Shown: piece by piece, positions 34,086 through 42,006 of the stretch
Position numbering within the stretch: the first letter of the stretch is position 1
Layout: every line of letters begins with the position of its first letter
From: an uncultured Lachnospiraceae bacterium
Lineage (GTDB): Bacteria > Bacillota > Clostridia > Lachnospirales > Lachnospiraceae
Direction: 5' to 3'
DNA: 49,009 nt
NCBI GenBank assembly: GCA_947574135.1
Contig: CANPIM010000023.1
Coordinates: forward strand, 1 to 49,009
The notes under the pieces: generated by a model
Database searches by the model: none
What the model saw: the letters and a program-made list of their open reading frames with translations, nothing else
Told to the model about the DNA's origin: nothing
Made by a program: the position numbers and the translations under genes

Positions 34086-34847
34086 CTATAGCACCAGCGC
34101 AAAATCATCCCCAATCTCATTGCGCAGCTCCAAAAACCGGGTGTCCGTATAGCTCCGGGGACGTTTCATGTCCGGAATATACTCCTTCTTGATCATGGCC
34201 GGACTTCCCTCCAGAAGCACGATCCGGTCTCCCAGATAAATGGCCTCCTCAATATTGTTGGTGACAAAAATAACCGTCCGTTTCTCCTCCTCCCAGATTC
34301 GCAGTACCTCTTCCTCCATCTGCCACCGGGTCTGGGCGTCCAGGGCCCCAAAAGGCTCATCCAGAAGCATAATATCCGACTCTCCCGCAAAGGCCCGGGC
34401 AATGGCTGTGCGCTGCTTCATGCCCCCGGAAATCTGGTGGGGATAGTGATTCTCAAAGCCCTCCAGGCCCACAAGCTTCAGATATCCTTTTGCCTTGGCG
34501 ATCCGCTCTTCCTTCTCCATGCCCCGGAACTTCTGGTTCATCTCCACATTTTCCAGCACGGTTTTCCAGGGAAACAGGGCGTATTTCTGAAATACGATCC
34601 CCATATCCTTGGTCTCAAGCTGTCCTCCTGCAAAGGAAATGGTTCCTTCATACTCTCCATCCAGCCCGGAGATCAGCTCCAGCAGCACGGTTTTCCCTGT
34701 TCGCCCGGCGCCCAGCAGCACCAGAAATTCCTGTTTCTTTACCTCCAGGCAGATGTCTTTTAGCACCGGATAGGACATATTTTTCTTATCCACAAAGGTC
34801 TTTGACACATGCTCCAGCTTTATTTCTGTGTTACCTTCCAGGGACAT
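34086..34847 (-). CDS. ABC importer ATPase, NitT/TauT type, with H-loop asparagine
   Basis: This 253-residue ATPase has Walker A GAGRTGKT (46-53), an unusual but valid form, a normal signature ISGGMKQ (139-145) and Walker B LLDEP with Glu164. The H-loop histidine is replaced: VTNNIEE gives Asn197, read directly from the AAC codon. It overlaps the start of nothing but lies under the 3' end of the upstream permease by 28 bases, so translation is coupled. Together with the ATPase at 33333 it would give one consensus and one degenerate ATP site. Confidence 0.93.
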   Translation of the reverse strand: MSLEGNTEIKLEHVSKTFVDKKNMSYPVLKDICLEVKKQEFLVLLGAGRTGKTVLLELISGLDGEYEGTISFAGGQLETKDMGIVFQKYALFPWKTVLENVEMNQKFRGMEKEERIAKAKGYLKLVGLEGFENHYPHQISGGMKQRTAIARAFAGESDIMLLDEPFGALDAQTRWQMEEEVLRIWEEEKRTVIFVTNNIEEAIYLGDRIVLLEGSPAMIKKEYIPDMKRPRSYTDTRFLELRNEIGDDFALVL

Positions 34848-35593
34848 AACCTCACCTCCAGATAATTCAGGGCCACGGTAATCAGAGCGCTCACCACTCC
34901 GATCACCACCATGCCTGCCAGAATCAGAGCGGAATCACCGCTGTCCATGCCTCTTATAATCAGAAATCCCACACCCTGCCGGGCCACCACCATCTCCGCG
35001 GCCAGCACGCACATCCAGCCTGTGGAAAGGGCTGTCTTCATTCCTGCCACAATAGAGGGCAGGCTGTCGGGAAGCACAGCCTCCCGCATAATGGCCATAT
35101 CATTGGCTCCCATGGACCGGGCGGCCTTCAGCAGCATGGGATTCACCTGCCGAATCCCGGCAACTGTATTCAGCACAATAGGCACAATGGCTCCGATAAA
35201 CACGATCACCACCTTGGAGGTCTCTCCAATCCCGCACCACAGAATAATCAGGGGAATCCAGGCAATCGGCGGGATGGGGCGGATAATCTCAAACACGGGC
35301 CAGGCAATATGGTGAAAGGTCTCATACCAGCCAAGCAAAACTCCAAAGGTTACTCCCAACACGCTTGCCAGGGCAAAAGCTCCCAGCACCCGGCCCAGGC
35401 TCACCAGAATGTGGATCGGAAGGGTTGCCTTGGAGATGGGATGAAGGGTAATCTCCCACAGCTTTTGCAAAACATCCAGAGGCGCCGGCATAATATCCGG
35501 CTTCCTCACATGCAGCAGGATCCACAGAGTCAGAAGCAGGAAAACCGACAGTACAGGAAGCAAAAGATCCATCCATTTTTTCATTCGTGCCAT
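34820..35593 (-). CDS. ABC importer permease, NitT/TauT type (2)
   Basis: This 257-residue membrane protein has about six spans and the EAA coupling loop around RSMGANDMAIMREAVLPDSL, the site that touches the ATPases. It carries the family marker PVFEIIRPIPPIAWIPLIIL. The ATG at 35593 follows directly after the first permease stop (TGAGTATG), and GGAGGG lies just upstream within that gene. It probably pairs with the permease at 35596 as a heterodimer. Confidence 0.92.
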   Translation of the reverse strand: MARMKKWMDLLLPVLSVFLLLTLWILLHVRKPDIMPAPLDVLQKLWEITLHPISKATLPIHILVSLGRVLGAFALASVLGVTFGVLLGWYETFHHIAWPVFEIIRPIPPIAWIPLIILWCGIGETSKVVIVFIGAIVPIVLNTVAGIRQVNPMLLKAARSMGANDMAIMREAVLPDSLPSIVAGMKTALSTGWMCVLAAEMVVARQGVGFLIIRGMDSGDSALILAGMVVIGVVSALITVALNYLEVRLCPWKVTQK

Positions 35594-35595
35594 AC

Positions 35596-36378
35596 TCAAT
35601 CCCTCCACGGCGCAATGTGCTGTTCCACCCGCCCCAGCAGGATGGACATGAGCGCCCCTGTACATCCGATCACCAACATACCCACTACAATGGTATCCGG
35701 CCGGATCATGGTTCTTCCCATCTGAATCATGTAGCCCAGTCCATTGGTGGATGCCAGCATTTCCGCCGCCACCAGGGTGGACCAGGAGGAACCCAGGGAA
35801 ATGCGGATTCCCGTAAATACCATGGGCACTGCCGATGGGATGCAGACCCGGGTAAAGATCCGCCAGTGTCCGGCTCCCATGGTCTTTGCCGCCTGGATGT
35901 ACACGGGATTCGTCTGCTTTACCCCGGTGTAGGAATTGATCACACAGGGCACAAAGGCAGCCATGAATACAATAAACACCTTAGCCGGCATACCGATACC
36001 TAAAAACAGGATTACAATGGGAATCCAGGCAATGGGCGGGATGGGCCTTATGATCTCAAACACTGGATTCAAAAGCCTGCGGGCCGTGCGGTAGTAGCCC
36101 ATGACCAGTCCCATGGGAATCCCCACCAGGATGGCGGAGAAAAATCCCGCCATAGCAAGCTTTAAGCTGCTCCAGAAGTGTTCCTGCACTGTTGCCCCGT
36201 CCGGATCCGGCGAGCTAAGTTTAACCAGAAAGGTCTCCATCACCTGCCCAGGCGTACTCATGGTCCTCTGAGAAATGATTCCCACAGTCATCAGAAGCTG
36301 CCAGATTCCCAGAAACATGGCCACTCCCAGACACCCCAGCAGGATTTTTTTAATCAACTGTCTCCCTGCTTTACTCAT
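35596..36378 (-). CDS. ABC importer permease, NitT/TauT type (1)
   Basis: This is a 260-residue six-span permease with the same PVFEIIRPIPPIAWIPIVIL marker and an EAA loop (KTMGAGHWRIFTRVCIPSAV). The two permeases share order and marker residues but differ elsewhere, as expected of a heterodimer. The ATG at 36378 has AGGGGGAA upstream. The gene follows the truncated binding-protein fragment with a 90-base gap and was presumably led by it before the deletion. Confidence 0.92.
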   Translation of the reverse strand: MSKAGRQLIKKILLGCLGVAMFLGIWQLLMTVGIISQRTMSTPGQVMETFLVKLSSPDPDGATVQEHFWSSLKLAMAGFFSAILVGIPMGLVMGYYRTARRLLNPVFEIIRPIPPIAWIPIVILFLGIGMPAKVFIVFMAAFVPCVINSYTGVKQTNPVYIQAAKTMGAGHWRIFTRVCIPSAVPMVFTGIRISLGSSWSTLVAAEMLASTNGLGYMIQMGRTMIRPDTIVVGMLVIGCTGALMSILLGRVEQHIAPWRD

Positions 36379-36467
36379 TGTATTCCCCCTGTATTCCACG
36401 ATCCGTTCAGCCAGAAAGACCCTGGCCAGGCGCCCGTGCTGAAGGGATCATCATTGTTCTTTTGCCC

Positions 36468-36818
36468 TTATTTTCCAGCTGCAATCTCCTGCAACAGGGA
36501 GCTGTCAACAAATCCGCTCTCTGCCAGGGCATCCCGGTCTTCCTTTGAAATCCGGCCTTCCTCTGTGAAAATATCCACATATTTCATGACAATGGCGTCG
36601 GCCTCTGTCTGTCCCGGCTCTCCCCCAAAGATCCTCAGCTGCTCCTCCAGGGTGGGAAGGGGACGTTCCTCTACAATTTTTCTGGCCCCTTCGTCGTCAA
36701 TCGTCAGGCCGTTGTCCAGTTCCATGGTCTTCAGGGTCTGGGCCAGCCGGTCCAGATCTCCAGCCATGGATTCGCAGTGCTCAAACTTACTAACCCCTCC
36801 GCCATATCCAAGGTCTTC
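36468..36818 (-). pseudogene. C-terminal remnant of the ABC importer's binding protein
   Basis: The minus strand encodes about 115 residues that end in a typical substrate-binding-protein tail (MKYVDIFTEEGRISKEDRDA, GFVDSSLLQEI). Reading back past an ATG at 36767, the frame stays open (KFEHCESMAGDLDRL) until a TAA at 36819-36821. The signal peptide, lipobox and ligand-binding lobes (usually 200 or more residues) are missing. I infer loss by deletion. The importer therefore has no visible binding protein in the window. Confidence 0.75.
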
Positions 36819-36821
36819 TTA

Positions 36822-37037
36822 AACGAAAGTCGGCCTTCCGCCCAGTCTGTGAAGTATGAGGTGGATTTTGAGCAGGAGGAACAAGGCATGAACAGCATGG
36901 CCATTCCCTTCCGGAAAAACGGAAATCTCCTGGGGGTTATCGCCGTCAGCGGACCCTCCGCACGATTTTCCTCCCGGCGCATGTCCGAAGCCTACGAGGA
37001 ATATCTGCGGATCCTAAAGGAGTTCGATCTTTCATAG
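36822..37037 (+). pseudogene. C-terminal remnant of an IclR family regulator
   Basis: On the plus strand, up to a stop at 37035-37037, the frame encodes the end of an IclR effector domain: GMNSMAIPFRKNGNLLGVIA followed by VSGPSARFSSRRM. The helix-turn-helix and most of the effector domain are missing. An ATG at 36777 exists in frame, but the residues before about 36822 do not fit IclR. It faces away from the binding-protein remnant, so the two were probably divergent neighbours cut by one deletion. Confidence 0.75.
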
Positions 37038-37064
37038 ACAAAAATGAATCTTTCGTTTTATAAT
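37035..37064 (+). promoter_or_regulatory. promoter of the truncated ECF sigma gene
   Basis: TAGACA (37035-37040) and a perfect TATAAT (37059-37064) have an 18-base spacing. The -35 box overlaps the IclR stop codon. Confidence 0.55.
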
Positions 37065-37100
37065 ATATAGAAGACAAACTTCATGGAGGAGAGACGGCTC

Positions 37101-37340
37101 ATGGATCCTGACTTTCTGCTGATTCAAAAAATGAAAAACGGCGACGAAGATGCCATTGACACCTTTGTACGCCGCTATTATTCCAAAATTCTTTCCTATT
37201 GCCGTCTCCACATAGAGGATGCCTGTGAAGCTGAGGATTTGACCCAGGACACCTTTGTCCGTTTTTTTCGGTCCCTGGAGCATTACCGTCCCTATGGAAA
37301 GGCGTTGTATGGGGAGTATTGGAGAAAGGAGATTGGTTGA
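37101..37340 (+). pseudogene. truncated ECF sigma factor (region 2 only)
   Basis: The 79-residue product starts MDPDFLLIQKMKNGDEDAID and continues through sigma region 2 (YYSKILSYCRLHIEDACEAE, DLTQDTFVRFFRSL). After GKAL at about residue 70 it changes to YGEYWRKEIG and stops. Intact relatives continue through a second half with region 4, which binds the -35 box. The ATG at 37101 has GGAGGAGAG upstream. The 5' end and promoter are intact, so a truncated protein could still be made. Confidence 0.72.
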
Positions 37341-37397
37341 GACTAATCCATCCTGTTTTGTAGCTCCCTCTACAGCCTCTCCTGTATGATCTCTTCT

Positions 37398-37808
37398 CTA
37401 TCCCTGTTTGCGGCCTCCCCGCTTTCTTGATGCAAAGGCTGCGGCTTCCCGGATCCAGGTCATCAGCTCCTGGTCAATTTCCTCCGACCGGGAAATCAGC
37501 ATATGGTGGGTCCAGCGATTGGCATAGGGCTCCACCGCCGTGTCGATACGCGGGGAATCCACCCGGTAGGACAGACCAAAGGTCACCGTGATAAAAACCT
37601 CCGGACGCTCTGCTGCCTTTCGGGCAGGCAGAAAAGAGACAAAGGCAAAATTATGTTCATTGGAAAAGGTGATCTGGGTTTTCTGCACCCGGATGGAAAC
37701 CTCCTCCACCTCCTTGAAGACGCGCTCTGCAAAAGTCTGGTACAAAGGCAGCGCCTGCGGGTGTTTGTCAAAAAAAGAAAGAACATCTGCGTTTATGAAT
37801 TCCATCAT
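37398..37808 (-). CDS. DUF5655-like protein
   Basis: This 136-residue soluble protein has the alternating pattern of DUF5655 (FFDKHPQALPLYQTFAERVF, then VQKTQITFSNEHNFAFVS and a TVTFGL strand). It ends in a basic tail (SRKRGGRKQG). The ATG at 37808 or 37805 has GAGGG upstream. The function of the family is unknown. The 281-base gap to the next gene is T-rich and shows no structure I can name. Confidence 0.72.
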   Translation of the reverse strand: MMEFINADVLSFFDKHPQALPLYQTFAERVFKEVEEVSIRVQKTQITFSNEHNFAFVSFLPARKAAERPEVFITVTFGLSYRVDSPRIDTAVEPYANRWTHHMLISRSEEIDQELMTWIREAAAFASRKRGGRKQG

Positions 37809-38089
37809 AGTTGAATCCCTCCCTGACTTCATTATATCTTCCGCTTCTCCGTATTACAATCCTAATTCCTGGTCTTCCCGGTTCTTCCCTCTGCCTCCTT
37901 CCTTTTGCCTGGCGTATCCTTCCAGTCCGGCGCTTCCTTTTTGTTTGTCTTTTCCCCAGTATTCCCTCCATCACGTCTCTCCTTCCCTTGACGTGTTCTC
38001 CTATAAATGATACAGTTAGATTGTATTTGGCAAAGATGTTTCTCTTTGTCAGATATGATTTAAATTTTGAGTGAGGGAGTATTGTTTGA

Positions 38090-39682
38090 ATGAAGATAGG
38101 TAATCAAAAATGGAAATATCTCTGGGGATCTCTCCTTGTCCTGGCTGCGCTTGTTCTTGTATTCACATATATCTGCCAGACGGGATGGTCGTTCTACAAC
38201 TCCGACTGCGCGGATTCCCTGTTTTGGGCTCAGGCCTCCTATGAAGCCAAAAGTCTCTTCAACAAAGATTTTATCTACGCCTGTACCCTTCCCTTTGGCG
38301 GCCAATGGTTTTTTCTGCCCTTTATAGGGCTTTTTGGCATGACTATGAAAACACAGATCCTGGGAATGTGCCTGTTTCTCCTGGTCTTTTCCCTGTCCCT
38401 GTTTTTCTTTTTAAAGGTCTTTGGACTTACGCTTCCCCAGAGTCTGTCTGCCCTGGCCGGCATCCTGATGGTTTTAAGTCTCAGCGATAAACTGCGGGAA
38501 ATTTTCTGGGGACATGTTTTGTACTATAGCTGCGCAGTGTTGGGAATTCAAATATTCCTGCTCCTTTTCATTCTATATGAAAAATACAGAAAAGCCCAGA
38601 GGACGAAAGTCCAATGGCTTCTCCTGTCGCTTCTATGCATCTGGACACTCCTGGTGTCCGCAAACGGCGCCTCGGTCCTCTCCATTTCCGTGCTTCCTTT
38701 ACTGGTCGGAATCGCAGGAGAACGCTTTCTGGATGAGCGTCCCTTCTCCTGGCAGGAAGAACGACCTTTTCTGCTTCTCATGGGAGCTTTAGTTCTCTCC
38801 CTGCTGGCCGGCTACTGGCTACATGGAAGACTTACTGCAGGCTATACGGCAGATTATGAAGACGGCTATATGATCTACACCGCTATCAGTAACTGGGAGG
38901 GAAACCAGCTGCGCCTATTACCCTATTGGGTGCAGCTTCTGGGCTTCACACCCTCCGGAGAGGATATCCTTTCCCTGAGCGGATTATCTCTGCTGATTAA
39001 ATTGTGTGCCGGAATCGCGTTTATTCTGATTCCCATTCTGCTTCTGGTATTTTACAAAAAGGTTTCGGACCGCATGAGCCGCATTTATATTCTTATGCAC
39101 TGGACACTGACCGGAATCCTGCTATTTGGCTGGCTTTACGGAGAACTGGCCAGCGCAGGCTGGCGCCTGTCTCCCCTGGTCTACTCCTCCTGTATTATGA
39201 CCATAATCTTTCTGCGCCTGTCATTCCAACAGCTAAAGAAACTCCAGTGGAAACGAGTCGGCGTCTTGTTACTCCTGGGAATCTTTCTCACAGGCCTTAC
39301 CGCTGCAGGGGATCTTTGCACGCTTCCTCGGGACTACCGGCAGGTTAACCATCTGTATGCCGTGGCAGACTTCCTGGAGAGTCAGGATTTGTCCTATGGC
39401 TACAGCACCTTCTGGGAGGCCAATGCCCTCACTGTTATCTCCGATTCCCAAGTGAAAGCTCGGGGAATCCGCATCGAGGGAGCAGGCTACACCATCGAAC
39501 CCTATCAGACAAGCCTGATCTGGTATGAGGATCAGCCCGGAATCCAGCAGTATTTTGTTCTCCTGAAAACCAGTCATTACTATGAAATGCTGGAGAATGG
39601 AAATATCCTGACAGAATCTGCCATTTCCATTCACCAGGTGGAGGATTTTACCATCCTCATCTTTGACAAAAATATTTTCTGA
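38090..39682 (+). CDS. multi-span membrane protein, GT-C glycosyltransferase-like
   Basis: This 530-residue protein has about ten to eleven hydrophobic spans. A first extracellular loop carries acidic residues (GWSFYNSDCADSLFWAQASY), and the C-terminal soluble domain of about 120 residues has NHLYAVADFLESQDLSYGYS. The layout resembles GT-C glycosyltransferases that use lipid-linked sugars, but a catalytic motif cannot be fixed. No glycosylation cluster is next to it. It ends 14 bases from the convergent metY stop. Confidence 0.7.
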   Translation: MKIGNQKWKYLWGSLLVLAALVLVFTYICQTGWSFYNSDCADSLFWAQASYEAKSLFNKDFIYACTLPFGGQWFFLPFIGLFGMTMKTQILGMCLFLLVFSLSLFFFLKVFGLTLPQSLSALAGILMVLSLSDKLREIFWGHVLYYSCAVLGIQIFLLLFILYEKYRKAQRTKVQWLLLSLLCIWTLLVSANGASVLSISVLPLLVGIAGERFLDERPFSWQEERPFLLLMGALVLSLLAGYWLHGRLTAGYTADYEDGYMIYTAISNWEGNQLRLLPYWVQLLGFTPSGEDILSLSGLSLLIKLCAGIAFILIPILLLVFYKKVSDRMSRIYILMHWTLTGILLFGWLYGELASAGWRLSPLVYSSCIMTIIFLRLSFQQLKKLQWKRVGVLLLLGIFLTGLTAAGDLCTLPRDYRQVNHLYAVADFLESQDLSYGYSTFWEANALTVISDSQVKARGIRIEGAGYTIEPYQTSLIWYEDQPGIQQYFVLLKTSHYYEMLENGNILTESAISIHQVEDFTILIFDKNIF

Positions 39683-39696
39683 AGGGGACACAAGCT

Positions 39697-41007
39697 CTAC
39701 CGTACCGCCTTAAACGCCTCCTCCAGGTCCTGAAGTATGTCATCAATATGCTCCGTTCCGATGGAAAGCCGGATCGTATTGGGCCGGATCCCCTGTTCCA
39801 GCAGCTCTTCCTGGGTGCATTGGCTATGGGTGGTGGTGGCCGGGTGGATCACCAGGGATTTAGCATCCGCCACATTGGCCAGAAGGGAGAAGAGCTCCAG
39901 GTTATCAATAAAGTCTTTGGCTTTCTGCACGCCGCCTTTGATCTCAAAGGTGAAGATAGAACCGCCGCCCTGGGGGAAATATTTGGCATAAAGCGTCCGC
40001 TGCCGTTCCTCTGGGGATACGGAGGGATGGTGCACGGCCTCCACCTGGGGATGGCTGTTCAAATACTGCACCACCTTCAGGGCGTTTTCTACATGGCGTT
40101 CCACACGAAGCGATAAACTCTCCAATCCCTGCAAGAGGAAAAAGGCGTGAAAAGGCGAAAGGGTTGCCCCTGTATCCCGCAGCAGGATAGCCCGAATCTT
40201 GGTCACAAAGGCTGCGGCTCCCACCGCCTTGGTAAAGCTGATTCCATGATAGCTGGGATTGGGTTCTGTGAGAGATGGAAATTTCCCGGAGGCTTCCCAG
40301 TCAAATTTTCCACTGTCTATAATCACGCCTCCCAGGGTCGTTCCGTGACCCCCGATAAACTTAGTGGCAGAATGTACCACCAGATCTGCGCCATAGGAAA
40401 TGGGCCGCACCAGGTAGGGCGTGGCAAAGGTATTGTCAACCACCAGGGGAATCTGGTGGGCATGGGCAATCTTCCCAATGCTTTCTATGTCTACCACGTC
40501 AGAGTTAGGGTTACCCAGCGTCTCCAAAAAAATAGCCTTGGTGTTCTCCTGAATCGCCGCCTCCACCGCAGCCTCGTCGAAGATATCCACAAAGGTGGTG
40601 GTAATTCCATACTGTGGCAGAGTGTGGGCCAGCAGATTGTAGGTGCCGCCGTAAATATTTTGGGCAGAGACAAGGTGATCCCCATTCTGTGCCAGATTTT
40701 GAAAGGTATAGGCAATGGCCGCCGCTCCGGATGCCACGGCCAGGGCCGCCGCTCCGCCCTCCAGGGCTGCCATCCGTTGCTCAAACACCTCTTCCGTGGG
40801 GTTGGTGAGCCGTCCATAGATATTTCCCGCATCCGTCAGGTCAAACCGGGCAGCCGCATGATCGCAGTTTCGAAACACATAGGAAGATGTCTGATAAATA
40901 GGCACTGCCCGGGCATCTGTGGCCGGATCCGGACTCTCCTGTCCCACATGGAGCTGCAGGGTTTCAAATTTAAAGCTTCTGTCTTTTCTGGAAATTTTTT
41001 CACTCAT
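39697..41007 (-). CDS. metY: O-acetylhomoserine sulfhydrylase (aminocarboxypropyltransferase)
   Basis: This 436-residue PLP enzyme makes homocysteine from O-acetylhomoserine and sulfide. PLP lysine is Lys216 (SATKFIGGHGT), with family marks ARAVPIYQTSSYVF near residue 34 and ALEGGAAALAVASG at 81-94. The ATG at 41007 has AGAGGAG upstream and starts a typical MetY N-terminus. The upstream region holds a palindromic repeat element, but no SAM riboswitch or T-box consensus. Confidence 0.95.
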   Translation of the reverse strand: MSEKISRKDRSFKFETLQLHVGQESPDPATDARAVPIYQTSSYVFRNCDHAAARFDLTDAGNIYGRLTNPTEEVFEQRMAALEGGAAALAVASGAAAIAYTFQNLAQNGDHLVSAQNIYGGTYNLLAHTLPQYGITTTFVDIFDEAAVEAAIQENTKAIFLETLGNPNSDVVDIESIGKIAHAHQIPLVVDNTFATPYLVRPISYGADLVVHSATKFIGGHGTTLGGVIIDSGKFDWEASGKFPSLTEPNPSYHGISFTKAVGAAAFVTKIRAILLRDTGATLSPFHAFFLLQGLESLSLRVERHVENALKVVQYLNSHPQVEAVHHPSVSPEERQRTLYAKYFPQGGGSIFTFEIKGGVQKAKDFIDNLELFSLLANVADAKSLVIHPATTTHSQCTQEELLEQGIRPNTIRLSIGTEHIDDILQDLEEAFKAVR

Positions 41008-41056
41008 GTTCTCCTCTTTTCCGACGTGCACCGCACGCCATTCACGCAGATTAATC

Positions 41057-41147
41057 GTTCAGCCAGCCTACAGACGGCGGGCAAATCCAGCTAAATACCC
41101 TTGGGGTACGCTGGCTTTTGACAGCTGCTCTGGGGGCTGGCTTTTTT
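41057..41147. repeat. palindromic repeat A, copy 1
   Basis: The element begins GTTCAGCCAGCC and ends GGGGGCTGGC then TTTTTT. Its two halves pair as a long imperfect stem: CAGCC with GGCTG on the outside, CCAGC with GCTGG near the centre. The first 30 bases match those at 48811 at 27 positions. It lies in the 309-base gap between metY and the response regulator, which also holds the bceR promoter and a small hairpin (41189-41207). Confidence 0.75.
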
Positions 41148-41188
41148 ATATATGAATAGGATATTAGCACAAATGATTTTTCCCGTCA

Positions 41189-41243
41189 ATGAGCAGTTCC
41201 TGCTCATCTGCCCATTTGCATCACGCTTCAAACATGTTATACT
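41189..41243 (+). promoter_or_regulatory. promoter and upstream hairpin of the bceR-like gene
   Basis: TTGCAT (41216-41221) and TATACT (41238-41243) are 16 bases apart. The perfect hairpin ATGAGCA/TGCTCAT (41189-41207) is just upstream. Confidence 0.5.
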
Positions 41244-41316
41244 AACTCTGAAAACATAGGGAGCGTTCCCAGGAACAGATTTACTGTCCCTGCACGCAAA
41301 AGGAAAGGAAGAGACT

Positions 41317-42006
41317 ATGAGAAAAATCGTGATTGCAGAGGATGATGAAAAGCTCTGCCGGGAGCTTTTGACCTTTCTTACCAATAACGGATTTCAGGCG
41401 GAAAGCCTGCCTCCGGGAGACTACAGCCTGAAGGCAATCCAGAAGGCCCAGCCGGAGCTTTTGCTTCTGGATCTGGGGCTTCCGGGAACAGACGGCCTGT
41501 ATCTTTGCCGGGAACTTCGAAAGGTATCGGAAATTCCGGTGATTGTGATCACCAGCCAGAATACCCAGATGGCTGAACTCATGAGCATGAACCAGGGCGC
41601 TGACGATTTTGTGACAAAGCCCTTTCACCCTCAGATTCTCCTGGCCCGCATTGAGGCCATTTTAAAGCGGGTATATCGGGATCCTGCCCCTCTGGAAAAG
41701 CAGGAACTGGGCCTTTTTTCCCTGGATCTGGGAAAGGCTGTGGTGACCTCCCAAACAGGAAGTGTGGAGCTTACCAAAAATGAGCTGCGAATCCTGGACT
41801 GTCTGGCCCGCCATAAAAATCAGATCGTGTCCCGGGATGATCTGATCTCCCATCTGTGGGACAGCGAGCTGTTTGTAGACGACAATACCCTGACCGTAAA
41901 CATGACCCGGCTGCGGGGAAAGCTTGACGCGATAGGGGTTCAGAATGTGATACAGACTAAGAGAGGATTGGGGTATGTGCTGCTATGCGATATGGAATCT
42001 ATCTGA
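41317..42006 (+). CDS. bceR: OmpR-family response regulator, BceR-like
   Basis: This 229-residue regulator has a receiver domain (acidic pocket EDDEK, residues 8-12; phospho-acceptor aspartate in LLLLDLGLPG near residue 52; conserved lysine in TKPFHP) and an OmpR/PhoB winged helix-turn-helix (RDDLISHLWDSELFVDDNTL). It is phosphorylated by the overlapping kinase and should activate the ABC transporter genes downstream. A consensus-like promoter and AGGAAAGG ribosome site precede it. Confidence 0.93.
   Translation: MRKIVIAEDDEKLCRELLTFLTNNGFQAESLPPGDYSLKAIQKAQPELLLLDLGLPGTDGLYLCRELRKVSEIPVIVITSQNTQMAELMSMNQGADDFVTKPFHPQILLARIEAILKRVYRDPAPLEKQELGLFSLDLGKAVVTSQTGSVELTKNELRILDCLARHKNQIVSRDDLISHLWDSELFVDDNTLTVNMTRLRGKLDAIGVQNVIQTKRGLGYVLLCDMESI

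Noticed and set aside
41008..41316. SAM riboswitch or T-box before metY
   Set aside because: No SAM-I core and no T-box GGTGG anti-terminator consensus is seen; the structure there is the dispersed repeat A.
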